Source: Lachnospiraceae bacterium (GTDB lineage: Bacteria > Bacillota > Clostridia > Lachnospirales > Lachnospiraceae). From it: 64,000 nt of DNA. The stretch covers positions 62,001 through 126,000 of the forward strand of contig JAGAYR010000044.1 of the NCBI GenBank assembly GCA_017940415.1. The letters run 5' to 3'. Made by a program: the position numbers and the translations under genes. The notes under the pieces are model-generated. The model worked only from the letters and a program-made list of their open reading frames with translations. It did no database searches and was not told the origin of the DNA. Below are positions 41,899 through 51,221 of the stretch, piece after piece. Each line of letters begins with the position of its first letter. The stretch's first letter is position 1.

Positions 41899-42138
41899 AT
41901 GGAATTCGAAAAATTAAAAACAATCATTGCCGAGGTTCTTAATGTTGATCCCGAGGAGATCACTCCTCAGTCTACTTTTACCGATGACCTCGGAGCAGAT
42001 TCTCTTGATGTTTATCAGATCATCATGGGACTTGAGGATGCTTTTGATATCAAGATTCCCGAAGAGAGCGCTGAGAAGATCTCTACCGTCGGTGAGGCAG
42101 TTGAGATGATCAAAGCAGCACTTTCAGGCAACGATTGA
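41899..42138 (+). CDS. acpP: Acyl carrier protein
   Basis: 79 residues, acidic. The phosphopantetheine attachment site is Ser35 in [29 protein letters not shown] and [11 protein letters not shown] are typical. It carries acyl chains for fatty acid synthesis and is the donor for PlsX just upstream. AAGGAGG precedes the ATG. A structured spacer separates it from rnc. Confidence 0.97.
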   Translation: MEFEKLKTIIAEVLNVDPEEITPQSTFTDDLGADSLDVYQIIMGLEDAFDIKIPEESAEKISTVGEAVEMIKAALSGND

Positions 42139-42155
42139 TCCTGAAATATATTATT

Positions 42156-42259
42156 CCCGAAGGGTACGTTGATACGGGTATTTCGAGCATTCCGGCAGGA
42201 TTTGCCTAAGCCGGGATGCCTTGATTTTGTTAAAACCGGTAACCTTCGGGTCTTTTTTT
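42156..42259 (+). promoter_or_regulatory. Structured, terminator-ended spacer between acpP and rnc
   Basis: A closing stem pairs CCCGAAGG (42156-42163) with CCTTCGGG (42243-42250) and is followed by TCTTTTTTT (42251-42259). It encloses a 10-bp stem, GCATTCCGGC (42187-42196) with GCCGGGATGC (42210-42219, one G-U), capped by a small AGG/CCT hairpin. The whole spacer therefore folds as a multi-branched RNA ending in a U tract, with the rnc ribosome binding site (GGAG) right after it. It could be a partial terminator or an RNase III target. Confidence 0.65.
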
Positions 42260-42269
42260 GGAGAAAGCT

Positions 42270-42968
42270 ATGAACGGTACCGATATAAGTGAATTGCAGG
42301 AGCTCATAGGGTACAGTTTCGAAAACGGCGATCTTTTGATCAGGGCACTTACGCATTCTTCCTATTGTAATGAGCAGCTCATCAATAAGACGGGTGATTA
42401 TGAAAGGCTTGAGTTTTTGGGAGATGCCGTTCTCGAAACCGTAAGCAGCGAGTTTTTGTATCAGACTTATCCCGATAAAAAAGAAGGCGAATTATCCAAG
42501 ATAAGAGCATCGATGGTATGCGAACCTTCTCTTGCTTTCTGTGCAAGAGATCTTAAACTGGGATCCTTTATCAGACTCGGAAAGGGTGAGGATAGAACCG
42601 GCGGAAGAGAAAGAGACAGTATTATTTCCGATGTTATGGAAGCTATTGTCGGAGCTATATTTTTGGACGGCGGTTTTGAAAAAGCCAGAGAATTCATTCA
42701 CAGATTTATTTTATCGGATCTTGAGAACAAACAACTCTTTTTTGATTCCAAGAGCAATCTTCAGGAATATGTAGCAAGGAATATCAAAAAAGAACTTGAA
42801 TATATCACCGAAGAAGAGCACGGCGAAGGCAACGAGAAGATATTCCGCTCCAAAGTATTGATCGGAGGGAAGCTTACTGCCGAGGGAAGCGGACGAAGCA
42901 AGAAGGCATCACAGCAGGAAGCCGCTTATAATGCTTTGCTCAAGATCAGGAGTACAGATGTTTCTTAA
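42270..42968 (+). CDS. rnc: Ribonuclease III
   Basis: 232 residues from the ATG after GGAGAAAGC; a TTG four codons earlier overlaps the U tract. It cuts double-stranded RNA in rRNA processing and regulation. The catalytic signature YERLEFLGDAVLETVSSEFLY and the second acidic site DVMEAIVGAIFLDGGF are intact. A dsRNA-binding domain occupies the last about 70 residues (SNLQEYVARN...GSGRSKKASQQEAAYNAL). It overlaps smc by 11 bases. Confidence 0.97.
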   Translation: MNGTDISELQELIGYSFENGDLLIRALTHSSYCNEQLINKTGDYERLEFLGDAVLETVSSEFLYQTYPDKKEGELSKIRASMVCEPSLAFCARDLKLGSFIRLGKGEDRTGGRERDSIISDVMEAIVGAIFLDGGFEKAREFIHRFILSDLENKQLFFDSKSNLQEYVARNIKKELEYITEEEHGEGNEKIFRSKVLIGGKLTAEGSGRSKKASQQEAAYNALLKIRSTDVS

Positions 42969-45900
42969 AAGTATAGAAATCCAGGGTTTTAAATCATTTG
43001 CGGTTAAGACCGTTCTGCTTTTCCATGAAGGGGTTACAGGTATTGTTGGTCCCAACGGTTCCGGTAAGAGTAATATAGCCGATGCAGTCAGATGGGTTCT
43101 CGGTGAGCAGAGTGTAAAACAGCTCCGTGGCGGTTCCATGCAGGACGTCATCTTTTCGGGTACCCAGACCAGAAAGCCCCTTTCATATGCATACGTTGCT
43201 ATAACTCTCGATAATTCGGATCATGCTCTTAATATTTCATATGAAGAGGTAACCGTAGCCAGAAGACTTTACAGATCCGGTGAAAGTGAATACCTCTTAA
43301 ACGGTTCGCCTTGCAGACTTAAGGATGTAAACGAACTCTTTTTTGATACCGGTATCGGTAAAGAAGGCTACTCCATAATCGGACAGGGACAGATCGATAA
43401 GATCCTTTCCGGTAAACCGGAGGAGAGAAGAGAACTTTTTGACGAAGCTGCCGGCATCGTTAAATTCAAGTACCGTAAATCAGCAGCTCTCAAAAAGCTG
43501 GATAACGAGCAGAATAACCTTGTCAGAGTCAATGATATCTTAGCAGAACTTGAGCGCCAGATCGGACCTTTGGAGAGACAGTCTGCCAAGGCAAAAGAGT
43601 GGCTTAAGTATAAAGAAGAATTAAAAACAATAGACGTCAAGTCCTTCCTTCTTGAAAATGAAACACTCAAGAAGGCTGTTTCCGATCTTCAGGGAAGACT
43701 TGATGTTGCTACCGCAGATCTGGATACCGCATCCGGCGAGTACAACAAGGTCAAGGAAGACTACAACTCCGTACAGATGGAAATGGAAGATCTGGAAGAA
43801 GCCATTGAGAAAGCCAGAGAACTGGTTTCCGGTGCGGATTCCACCAGACAGAAGCTGGAAAGCTCCATAGATCTTCTCAAAGAGCAGATCAAGTCAAGTA
43901 AAGACAATATCACTCATTTCAGCGAGAGAAAAGAAGCCCTTCTCGGTGAGATTGAGAAATATAATACCGAAAAAGATTCTATCCTTCAGGATTCCGAATC
44001 CGAAGAAGAGCAGGCGCAGAAGGTTGAAACCGAAGCTGCTGCCAGAAGGGAAGCTCTCGATAAGGCCCAGGAAGAGATCCAGAATCTTAATACCAGAATT
44101 GAAGAAACTGCAACCGGCATAATGGATGAACTCAAGAAGCGTTCCGAGATTCAGGGACGTATCAGCCACTATACCGCAGTCATCCAGCAGATCGAACTCA
44201 GAAAAGCAGAACTCCAGAGCAAACTCCTCAGGGCACGTTCGGATGAGGAAGCAAGAGAAGACTCCATCAAGCAGTATGAAGAAGCTTTCGAGAAAGTCAG
44301 TGCAGAGATCGCTGAGATGAACAAGAATGCTTCCGAACTGGAAGCTAAGGTTACCGAACTCCGATCTTCACTGTCTTCCAAGGATGAGCAGTTAAGAGCT
44401 CTTCAGGAAGAATATCATAAAGAGAATTCCAGATATCAGGCTCTTGAAGATATTGCCGAAGCATATGAAGGCTACGGTAATTCCGTCAAGAAGATAATGG
44501 AGCAGAAGAAATCCGTTCCCGGAATTATCGGTGTCGTTGCGGATATCATCAAAGTAGATAAAAAGTACGAGACCGCAATTGAAATGGCTCTAGGCGGAAA
44601 CATCCAGAATATCGTTACCAAAGATGAAGAGACCGCCAAGAAGATGATCACTTTCCTTAAAGAGGGTAGACTTGGAAGAGCTACTTTCCTTCCCCTCGAC
44701 AGTGTTAAGGATCCTCAGGAACTCAAAGCCAAGGATGCTCTTAACGAAAAGGGAATGATCGGACTTGCAAGCGATCTTGTTGAGACCGACGACGAATACA
44801 GAAATGTTATTAAGAGCCTTCTCGGAAGATTCATTGTTGCGGACACTATGGACAACGCAACAAGAGCAGCGAGAAAGTTCAATTATACACTTCGCGTAGT
44901 CACCCTTGAAGGCGAACTCTTAATGCCCGGCGGATCCATCACCGGCGGTGCTTTCAAGAATAATAATAACTTTCTCGGAAAGAGCCGTGAGATCGGTGAC
45001 CTTAAGAAGAAGGTTGCAAAGCTTTCCGCGGATATAGAAAAGCTCAAAGCTGAGATCGATGAGACCAGGGAAAACAGAAATGCTTCCCGTTCAAAGCTCG
45101 ATCAGATGAAGCTGGACATTCAGAACAAAGTTATTGAGCAGAATACTGCAAGACTTACTCTTCAGGCTGAAAGAGACAGATTTGATGAAGAGAGCGAAAA
45201 TGCGGTTAACCTCAAGCAGGAACAGCAGGACATCGAGAAGGAAATGGTAGATGCCGCAAATGCCCGCGATGAGGCCTCAGATGTTCTTAAGAGCAGCGAG
45301 TCCAATGAGAAGCGTCTTCGTGAGGAAGAGGCAGATCTCAATGAGATGCTCAAAGAAAAGCAGGCTGTTGAATCTGAAGCAGCCGCACGCGTTAACGAAT
45401 GGGAAGTAGAAGTCCAGAAGATGAAACAGGCCAAGGACTTCAAGCAGGCCAACCTTAACAGAGTTGAGGAATCACTTGCCGGAGCAAATAACGAGCTGGA
45501 GAGCCTGAATAATTCCATCGAGACCAATAATAACGCGATCTCCGAGAAGGAAGTACAGATCGAAGAGATCAGAAAGACTATAGACGCTTCTTATGAGGAG
45601 CAGGAGAAATCCGCAGATCTTCTTAAGAATTCACTGTCCAGAAAAGAAGCGCTTACCGAGAAGCAGAAAGGATTCTTCGAGAATACCGAAAAGCTTCAGG
45701 AAAGAATGTCATCTCTCGACAAAGAGGTCAACCGTCTTACCACACAGCGTGATAAGGCTAACGAGACCATGGAAATCCGTATCAACTACATGTGGCAGGA
45801 ATATGAGATCACACTCAGTCAGGCTGCCGAGATGAGAGATGAATCTCTTAACGATCTCACTGTTCTTAAGCGTGATGCCGCCGAGGTCAGAGATAAGATC

Positions 45901-46518
45901 AAGAAACTCGGTGATGTAAACGTCGGTGCCATCGAAGAGTACAAGAATGTATCGGAGCGTTACGAGTCCATGAAGACTCAGCATGACGATCTGATCGAAG
46001 CTGCCGATACTCTTAAGAAGATAATCGAAGAACTTGATGAGAACATGAGAGCTCAGTTCTCTGAGAAATTTAAACTCATCAATGAAGAATATGACAAGGT
46101 ATTCAAGGAACTGTTTGGAGGCGGATCCGGTTCGCTTTCGCTTCAGGATGATGAAGACATTCTTGAATGCGGAATCAATATTTCGGCACAGCCCCCCGGA
46201 AAGAAACTCCAGAACATGATGCAGCTCTCCGGTGGTGAGAAGGCACTTTCCGCAATAGCTCTTCTTTTTGCAATACAGAACCTCAAGCCTTCACCTTTCT
46301 GTCTCCTGGACGAGATAGAAGCTGCGCTTGATGATAACAACGTCGGAAGATTCGCAAAATATCTTCACAAGCTTACCAAGAATACCCAGTTCATTTGTAT
46401 CACTCACAGAAGAGGAACAATGGAACAGGTTGACAGACTCTACGGTATAACCATGCAGGAGAAGGGTGTATCCTCTCAGGTAGCGGTTAACATGATCGAG
46501 TCGGAATTGGATGATTAA
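42958..46518 (+). CDS. smc: Chromosome segregation SMC ATPase
   Basis: 1186 residues, the standard length, from the ATG after CAGGAGT within the end of rnc. Order: N-terminal ATPase half with Walker A GPNGSGKSNIADAVRWVLGE, a long coiled coil (about 170-500), a hinge (about 510-680: VPGIIGVVADII...MPGGSITGGAF), a second coiled coil (about 690-1000), and the C-terminal half with the signature LSGGEKALSAIALLFA, Walker B FCLLDEIEAALDDNN and ITHRRGTME. It compacts chromosomes together with ScpA and ScpB, which are not in the window. ftsY starts on its last base. Confidence 0.98.
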   Translation: MFLKSIEIQGFKSFAVKTVLLFHEGVTGIVGPNGSGKSNIADAVRWVLGEQSVKQLRGGSMQDVIFSGTQTRKPLSYAYVAITLDNSDHALNISYEEVTVARRLYRSGESEYLLNGSPCRLKDVNELFFDTGIGKEGYSIIGQGQIDKILSGKPEERRELFDEAAGIVKFKYRKSAALKKLDNEQNNLVRVNDILAELERQIGPLERQSAKAKEWLKYKEELKTIDVKSFLLENETLKKAVSDLQGRLDVATADLDTASGEYNKVKEDYNSVQMEMEDLEEAIEKARELVSGADSTRQKLESSIDLLKEQIKSSKDNITHFSERKEALLGEIEKYNTEKDSILQDSESEEEQAQKVETEAAARREALDKAQEEIQNLNTRIEETATGIMDELKKRSEIQGRISHYTAVIQQIELRKAELQSKLLRARSDEEAREDSIKQYEEAFEKVSAEIAEMNKNASELEAKVTELRSSLSSKDEQLRALQEEYHKENSRYQALEDIAEAYEGYGNSVKKIMEQKKSVPGIIGVVADIIKVDKKYETAIEMALGGNIQNIVTKDEETAKKMITFLKEGRLGRATFLPLDSVKDPQELKAKDALNEKGMIGLASDLVETDDEYRNVIKSLLGRFIVADTMDNATRAARKFNYTLRVVTLEGELLMPGGSITGGAFKNNNNFLGKSREIGDLKKKVAKLSADIEKLKAEIDETRENRNASRSKLDQMKLDIQNKVIEQNTARLTLQAERDRFDEESENAVNLKQEQQDIEKEMVDAANARDEASDVLKSSESNEKRLREEEADLNEMLKEKQAVESEAAARVNEWEVEVQKMKQAKDFKQANLNRVEESLAGANNELESLNNSIETNNNAISEKEVQIEEIRKTIDASYEEQEKSADLLKNSLSRKEALTEKQKGFFENTEKLQERMSSLDKEVNRLTTQRDKANETMEIRINYMWQEYEITLSQAAEMRDESLNDLTVLKRDAAEVRDKIKKLGDVNVGAIEEYKNVSERYESMKTQHDDLIEAADTLKKIIEELDENMRAQFSEKFKLINEEYDKVFKELFGGGSGSLSLQDDEDILECGINISAQPPGKKLQNMMQLSGGEKALSAIALLFAIQNLKPSPFCLLDEIEAALDDNNVGRFAKYLHKLTKNTQFICITHRRGTMEQVDRLYGITMQEKGVSSQVAVNMIESELDD

Positions 46519-47594
46519 TGGGCCTTTTCGGTAAAAAAAAGAACGAAAATACGGATAATGATTTCAGCGAAGCACTGGCCAAACTCAGCAAGATCGCTGA
46601 CGAGGCGGAAAAAGATCCCATCGCCCGTGAACTTCACGAGGAGATTCCCGTAGACGGAAGAGCTTATCAGGAAGATAAAGAAGCTCTTTTTGAAAGGCTT
46701 AAAACGGGAATGACAAGGACCAGGGAAAACTTCTCCGCAGGTCTTGCTTCCATCTTTACCGCTTCCGAGATCGATGACGATTTCTACGATGAACTGGAAG
46801 AATTCCTGATCGCTGCGGATGTCGGTGCTGTCATTACCGAAGATATCCTTGATGAACTCAGGGATAAAGTTAAAGAACAGCATCTCAAGTCAAGATCGGA
46901 ATGCAGATCTCTTTTGATAGAGTCCATAAGAAGCCGTATGGAAACAGAAGAGAACGCATACGATTTCGAACATAAGACATCCGTTGTATTTGTCATAGGC
47001 GTAAACGGAGTGGGTAAGACCACTACCATCGGAAAACTATCCGCCAAGCTCAATGCCATGGGCAGAAAAGTCCTTGTTGCCGGTGCGGATACATTCAGAG
47101 CCGCAGCCGAAGACCAGCTTAAAGTCTGGGCCGAGAGAAGCGGTGTTCAGATAGTAACCGGCAAAGACGGGCAGGATCCCGCCTCTGTTGTATATGATGC
47201 ATGTTCCGCAGCCAGGGCTCGTAATACGGATGTGCTTATCATTGATACTGCCGGACGACTTCACAACAAGAAGAATCTTATGGATGAGCTGGCTAAGATG
47301 AACCGTGTCATTGACAAGGAATTCGAAGCGGCTCACAGAGAAAATCTTCTTGTACTTGATGCCACTACAGGACAGAATGCCTTAAATCAGGCTAGAGAAT
47401 TTAATGAAGCCGCTAAGCTTTCAGGTATTATCCTGACCAAGATGGACGGAACCGCCAAGGGTGGAATTGCAATCGCAATCCAGGCACAGATGGGTATTCC
47501 CGTTAAATACATCGGTGTCGGTGAGAAAATAGAAGATTTACAGAAGTTTGATGCAGATTCGTTCGTAAGAGCGATATTTGACGCGGAGGAGTAA
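46518..47594 (+). CDS. ftsY: Signal recognition particle receptor FtsY
   Basis: 358 residues. A charged N-terminal region (about 1-60) replaces the long acidic domain of E. coli. An NG GTPase domain follows: G1 GVNGVGKTTTIGKL, DTFRAAAEDQL, G3 DTAGRLHNKKNLMDEL, G4 TKMDGTAKGG and the end motif GVGEKIEDLQKFDADSFV. It docks ribosome-SRP complexes at the membrane with Ffh (49760). Start shares one base with the smc stop. Confidence 0.97.
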   Translation: MGLFGKKKNENTDNDFSEALAKLSKIADEAEKDPIARELHEEIPVDGRAYQEDKEALFERLKTGMTRTRENFSAGLASIFTASEIDDDFYDELEEFLIAADVGAVITEDILDELRDKVKEQHLKSRSECRSLLIESIRSRMETEENAYDFEHKTSVVFVIGVNGVGKTTTIGKLSAKLNAMGRKVLVAGADTFRAAAEDQLKVWAERSGVQIVTGKDGQDPASVVYDACSAARARNTDVLIIDTAGRLHNKKNLMDELAKMNRVIDKEFEAAHRENLLVLDATTGQNALNQAREFNEAAKLSGIILTKMDGTAKGGIAIAIQAQMGIPVKYIGVGEKIEDLQKFDADSFVRAIFDAEE

Positions 47595-47595
47595 T

Positions 47596-48819
47596 ATGGC
47601 CAAGGAAATGCTTACTCTTGATGCATTCGAGGAAGCTTCCGAAATAGTTTCGAAAGTCACAAGAGATACAAAGCTCATCTATTCAGAGTATTTTTCAAAT
47701 CAGACCGGTAATAAGGTTTATCTTAAGCCTGAGAATATGCAGGTTACCGGTGCTTATAAGATAAGAGGATCGTATTATACGATCAGCACACTTACGGATG
47801 AGGAAAGATCAAAAGGTCTTATTACCGCATCGGCAGGAAACCATGCCCAGGGTGTGGCATACGCTGCCAAGGCATACGGCGCGAAAGCGGTTATTGTAAT
47901 GCCTACCACCACACCCCTTATTAAGGTTAACAGAACCAAGAGTTATGGTGCCGAGGTTATCCTCTACGGTGACGTTTATGACGAAGCTTGCACCAAGGCT
48001 CTCGAACTTGCCGAGGAGAAGGGATATACCTTTATCCATCCTTTTGATGATCTTAGAGTTGCAACCGGTCAGGGCTCCATTGCCATGGAGATCGTAAGGG
48101 AACTTCCTCTTGTTGACTATATCCTGGTTCCCATCGGAGGAGGCGGACTTGCTACAGGAGTCTCAACTCTTGCCAAGCTCCTTAATCCCAAGATCAAGGT
48201 TATAGGTGTTGAACCCGCAGGCGCTGCCTGCCTCAAGGCTTCCTTTGAAGCGGATAAAGTTGTTACCCTTGACGGAGTTAATACCATCGCGGACGGCACC
48301 GCTGTAAAGACTCCCGGAAGTAATCTTTTCCCTTATCTGAAAGCTAACCTTGATGACATCATCACTGTTGAGGATTCGGAGCTTGTCGTATGTTTCCTTG
48401 ATATGGTTGAGAATCATAAGATGATCGTTGAGAATTCCGGTCTTCTTACGGTTGCTGCACTTAAGCACATGAAGGCCGAGGGAAAGAAGGTCGTATCCAT
48501 TCTTTCAGGCGGTAATATGGATGTCATTACCATGAGTTCCGTTGTTCAGAACGGTCTTATCGCAAGAGACAGAATCTTTACCGTATCCGTACTTCTTCCC
48601 GATAAGCCCGGTATGCTTGCCAAGGTTTCGGGAATACTTGCGGAGCAGGGAGGTAATGTAATCAAACTCGAACATAATCAGTTTGTATCCATTAACAGAA
48701 ATGCTGCGGTTGAACTCAGAATCACCCTTGAAGCATTCGGAACGGAGCATAAAGCGGAGATCATCGCAGCTCTTGAAAAAGAAGGATACAGACCTAAAGT
48801 GGTCAAGACCAATATCTGA
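47596..48819 (+). CDS. ilvA: Threonine ammonia-lyase with C-terminal ACT domain
   Basis: 407 residues from the ATG after GGAGGAG. It deaminates threonine to 2-oxobutyrate, the entry to isoleucine. The PLP Lys55 lies in VTGAYKIRGSYYT. SAGNHAQGVAYAAKAYG and the glycine loop PIGGGGLATGVS are present. A single ACT domain (about 330-407, SVLLPDKPGMLAKVSGIL) suggests allosteric control. This medium form is shorter than E. coli IlvA (two ACT-like repeats). It may act as the biosynthetic enzyme with leuB-ilvD-ilvB elsewhere in the window, or as a catabolic one. It interrupts the usual ftsY-ylxM-ffh order. Confidence 0.93.
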   Translation: MAKEMLTLDAFEEASEIVSKVTRDTKLIYSEYFSNQTGNKVYLKPENMQVTGAYKIRGSYYTISTLTDEERSKGLITASAGNHAQGVAYAAKAYGAKAVIVMPTTTPLIKVNRTKSYGAEVILYGDVYDEACTKALELAEEKGYTFIHPFDDLRVATGQGSIAMEIVRELPLVDYILVPIGGGGLATGVSTLAKLLNPKIKVIGVEPAGAACLKASFEADKVVTLDGVNTIADGTAVKTPGSNLFPYLKANLDDIITVEDSELVVCFLDMVENHKMIVENSGLLTVAALKHMKAEGKKVVSILSGGNMDVITMSSVVQNGLIARDRIFTVSVLLPDKPGMLAKVSGILAEQGGNVIKLEHNQFVSINRNAAVELRITLEAFGTEHKAEIIAALEKEGYRPKVVKTNI

Positions 48820-48841
48820 TTATCGCTGAATGGTACATTAA

Positions 48842-49339
48842 ATGGATAAACGTGTTAAATTTTTGGGATTGGATGTTTTGTTTTCCTTAGTTACCGTGAT
48901 GGCCGCTGCAGTGTGTTCGCTTATTCAGTGTTTCGGGTCGGCTAAGTTTGAAAACAGCGATAATTACGATATCTTCCTGGTTGATATGAAGTTCAACTGG
49001 TTTGCATACATACTCGGAACCGCTTTATTCATTCTTTTCCTGTATTATTCACATAAGAAATATCTGAAAAGGTATTATGAAGAGTATCCGGTGGAACATC
49101 CCGCCGTGGTGATAATGCATTTTATCATTTCCGTGGTTTTTGCTTTTGCGATGTTTATGACAGTTATTTTCGCCCCGCTTATACTTCTCGGGTTTGATAA
49201 GAATTTTGTTCCCGAGCTTCTTGCGTTCATAACGATTTTTGTATGGCCTGTGGTATTTCTGCTGTATATGAATGCTACATTGTCGTTTTATCTGATCGTG
49301 AAAAAGAAAACGGGAAAGTCAAAAAAGAAGAAAAAATAA
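48842..49339 (+). CDS. Uncharacterised four-helix membrane protein
   Basis: 165 residues with four hydrophobic segments (about 9-29, 50-70, 87-112 and 125-150) and a strongly basic Lys-rich tail (GKSKKKKK). No known motif. Codon use is like the neighbours. It begins 23 bp after ilvA with only a weak ribosome binding site, so translation may be low or coupled. It ends before the terminator at 49346. I do not recognise the family. Confidence 0.7.
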   Translation: MDKRVKFLGLDVLFSLVTVMAAAVCSLIQCFGSAKFENSDNYDIFLVDMKFNWFAYILGTALFILFLYYSHKKYLKRYYEEYPVEHPAVVIMHFIISVVFAFAMFMTVIFAPLILLGFDKNFVPELLAFITIFVWPVVFLLYMNATLSFYLIVKKKTGKSKKKKK

Positions 49340-49345
49340 AAGTTT

Positions 49346-49384
49346 ACAAGTGTCAAGTAAAATTGCTTGACACTTGTTTTCTTT
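49346..49384 (+). terminator. Terminator overlapping the ylxM-ffh promoter
   Basis: ACAAGTGTCAAG (49346-49357) and CTTGACACTTGT (49366-49377) form a perfect 12-bp stem around an 8-base loop, followed by TTTCTTTT. It ends the ftsY-ilvA-side transcript. Confidence 0.88.
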
Positions 49385-49395
49385 TGTACTATGAT
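49367..49395 (+). promoter_or_regulatory. Promoter for ylxM-ffh, with its -35 inside the terminator stem
   Basis: TTGACA at 49367-49372 (in the right arm of the terminator) and TATGAT at 49390-49395 are 17 bases apart. The leader to the ylxM start is about 20 bases and holds AAAGGAG at 49411-49417. Confidence 0.8.
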
Positions 49396-49421
49396 ACATT
49401 TTGCGTGTCAAAAGGAGCATT

Positions 49422-49760
49422 ATGGATAAAATCCTTGAACAATCACTTCTGTATGATTTTTACGGCGAGCTTTTGAGCGAGCACAGAAGAAAAATCTATG
49501 AAGCTTCTCTTTTCGAAGATCTTTCCCTGGGGGAGATTGCAGAGAGCGAAGGTATTTCAAGGCAGGCCGTGCATGATGCGCTCAGACATTGCGATAAAGC
49601 TCTTAACGAGTACGAATCGAAGCTTCATCTTGTAGAGAGATTCCTGAAGATGAAGGGTGAGATCGAAGAAATAAAAAAGCTTTCCGTATCGGAAGGCGAT
49701 GATGAAACCAAATTAAGACAGATAAGCCGCATTGCGGATACTATAATCGGTGAACTTTAA
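49422..49760 (+). CDS. ylxM: YlxM/p13-like helix-turn-helix SRP-associated protein
   Basis: 112 residues from the ATG after AAAGGAGC. A sigma-70 region 4-like helix-turn-helix (about 20-65: LSEHRRKIYEASLFEDLSLGEIAESEGISRQAVHDALRHCDKAL in pieces) is followed by a charged helical tail. The family is nearly always encoded with ffh, as here (1-base overlap), and is reported to modulate SRP in streptococci. DNA binding is possible from the fold but unproven. Confidence 0.92.
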   Translation: MDKILEQSLLYDFYGELLSEHRRKIYEASLFEDLSLGEIAESEGISRQAVHDALRHCDKALNEYESKLHLVERFLKMKGEIEEIKKLSVSEGDDETKLRQISRIADTIIGEL

Positions 49761-51148
49761 TGGCTTTTGAAGGACTCAGTGAAAAACTGCAGAATGCTTT
49801 TAAGAATCTGCGCAGTAAGGGAAAGCTTACCGAAGCCGATGTTAAAGAAGCTCTCAAGGAAGTCAAGATGGCTCTGCTTGAAGCCGACGTTAACTTCAAG
49901 GTTGTTAAAAGCTTTGTAAAGACTGTTGAGGAAAAGTGCATCGGAAGCGATGTTCTTAACGGACTCAATCCTTCCCAGACAGTTATCAAGATAGTTGATG
50001 ATGAACTTACCTCCCTTATGGGAAGTGAGACCACGGAAGTTGCTTTCCGTCCCGGTAAAGAGATCACTGTCATTATGATGGTGGGTCTTCAGGGTGCAGG
50101 TAAGACCACCGCATCCGCCAAGATGGCAGGACAGTTCATCAAGAAGGGTAAAAAGCCCATGCTCGTTGCCTGCGACGTTTACAGACCTGCGGCAGTTGAG
50201 CAGTTAAAGGTTAACGGACAGAAAGTCGGTGTCGACGTTTTCGATATGGGAACCGATACTCCTCCCGCAGAGATTGCAACCAAAGCTTATGAAAAAGCTC
50301 AGAAGGAAAACTACAATGTGGTGATCCTCGATACTGCAGGACGACTTCATATAGATGAAGAGCTCATGAACGAGCTCAAAGAGATCAAAGAAAAGGTTAA
50401 TGTATTCCAGACAATACTTGTTGTCGATGCAATGACCGGTCAGAGTGCGGTAACCGTATCTCAGACATTTGATGAACAGATTGGTATTGACGGCGTCATC
50501 CTTTCAAAGCTTGACGGCGATACAAGAGGCGGTGCGGCACTTTCCATCAAAGCCGTTACCGGAAAGCCCATCCTCTATGTAGGAATGGGTGAGAAGCTCA
50601 CCGATCTTGAGCAGTTCTATCCGGATCGTATGGCTTCAAGAATACTCGGTATGGGTGATGTTCTCACTCTTATTGAGAAGGCCCAGGCCTCGGTTACAAC
50701 TACCGAAGAAGAAGGCCGTGGTATGATGAACCGCATGCAGAAAGGTAAGTTTGATTTTAATGACTACCTTGAGAGCATGAAGCAGATGAAAAACATGGGA
50801 GGCCTTGCTTCAATCCTTTCCATGATGCCCGGTCTTGGTATAAATTCGGCGGATCTCGATGCTGCAATCGACGAGAGTAAGCTTAAGAGAACCGAAGCCA
50901 TCATCTATTCGATGACACCCGAAGAAAGATCCAATCCCAAGATCCTTAATCCCAGAAGAAAATTCAGGATTGCTAAGGGTGCGGGACTTGATATCGCTGA
51001 AGTAAACAGATTCATCAAACAGTTCGAACAGAGCCAGAAGATGATGAAACAGATGTCCGGCATGGGCAAGCGCGGCAGAGGAATGTTCCCCGGAATGGGA
51101 GGCGGTTTCCCCGGCGGCGGACGAAAGGGCGGTTTTCCTTTCAGATAA
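49760..51148 (+). CDS. ffh: Signal recognition particle protein Ffh
   Basis: 462 residues. N domain, G domain (G1 GLQGAGKTTASAKMAG, CDVYRPAAVEQL, G3 DTAGRLHIDEELMNEL, G4 SKLDGDTRGGAALS) and a methionine-rich M domain (about 300-435) that binds SRP RNA and signal peptides. The C-terminus is unusually Gly/Met/Arg/Phe-rich (MGKRGRGMFPGMGGGFPGG). It pairs with FtsY at 46518. Translationally coupled to ylxM; rpsP follows after 73 bp. Confidence 0.97.
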   Translation: MAFEGLSEKLQNAFKNLRSKGKLTEADVKEALKEVKMALLEADVNFKVVKSFVKTVEEKCIGSDVLNGLNPSQTVIKIVDDELTSLMGSETTEVAFRPGKEITVIMMVGLQGAGKTTASAKMAGQFIKKGKKPMLVACDVYRPAAVEQLKVNGQKVGVDVFDMGTDTPPAEIATKAYEKAQKENYNVVILDTAGRLHIDEELMNELKEIKEKVNVFQTILVVDAMTGQSAVTVSQTFDEQIGIDGVILSKLDGDTRGGAALSIKAVTGKPILYVGMGEKLTDLEQFYPDRMASRILGMGDVLTLIEKAQASVTTTEEEGRGMMNRMQKGKFDFNDYLESMKQMKNMGGLASILSMMPGLGINSADLDAAIDESKLKRTEAIIYSMTPEERSNPKILNPRRKFRIAKGAGLDIAEVNRFIKQFEQSQKMMKQMSGMGKRGRGMFPGMGGGFPGGGRKGGFPFR

Positions 51149-51221
51149 TCAGTTTGAATCCGGAATAAGATCCGTTTTCATATAGAAAAACACGTTAATA
51201 ATTTTTTGGAGGAATATTAAA

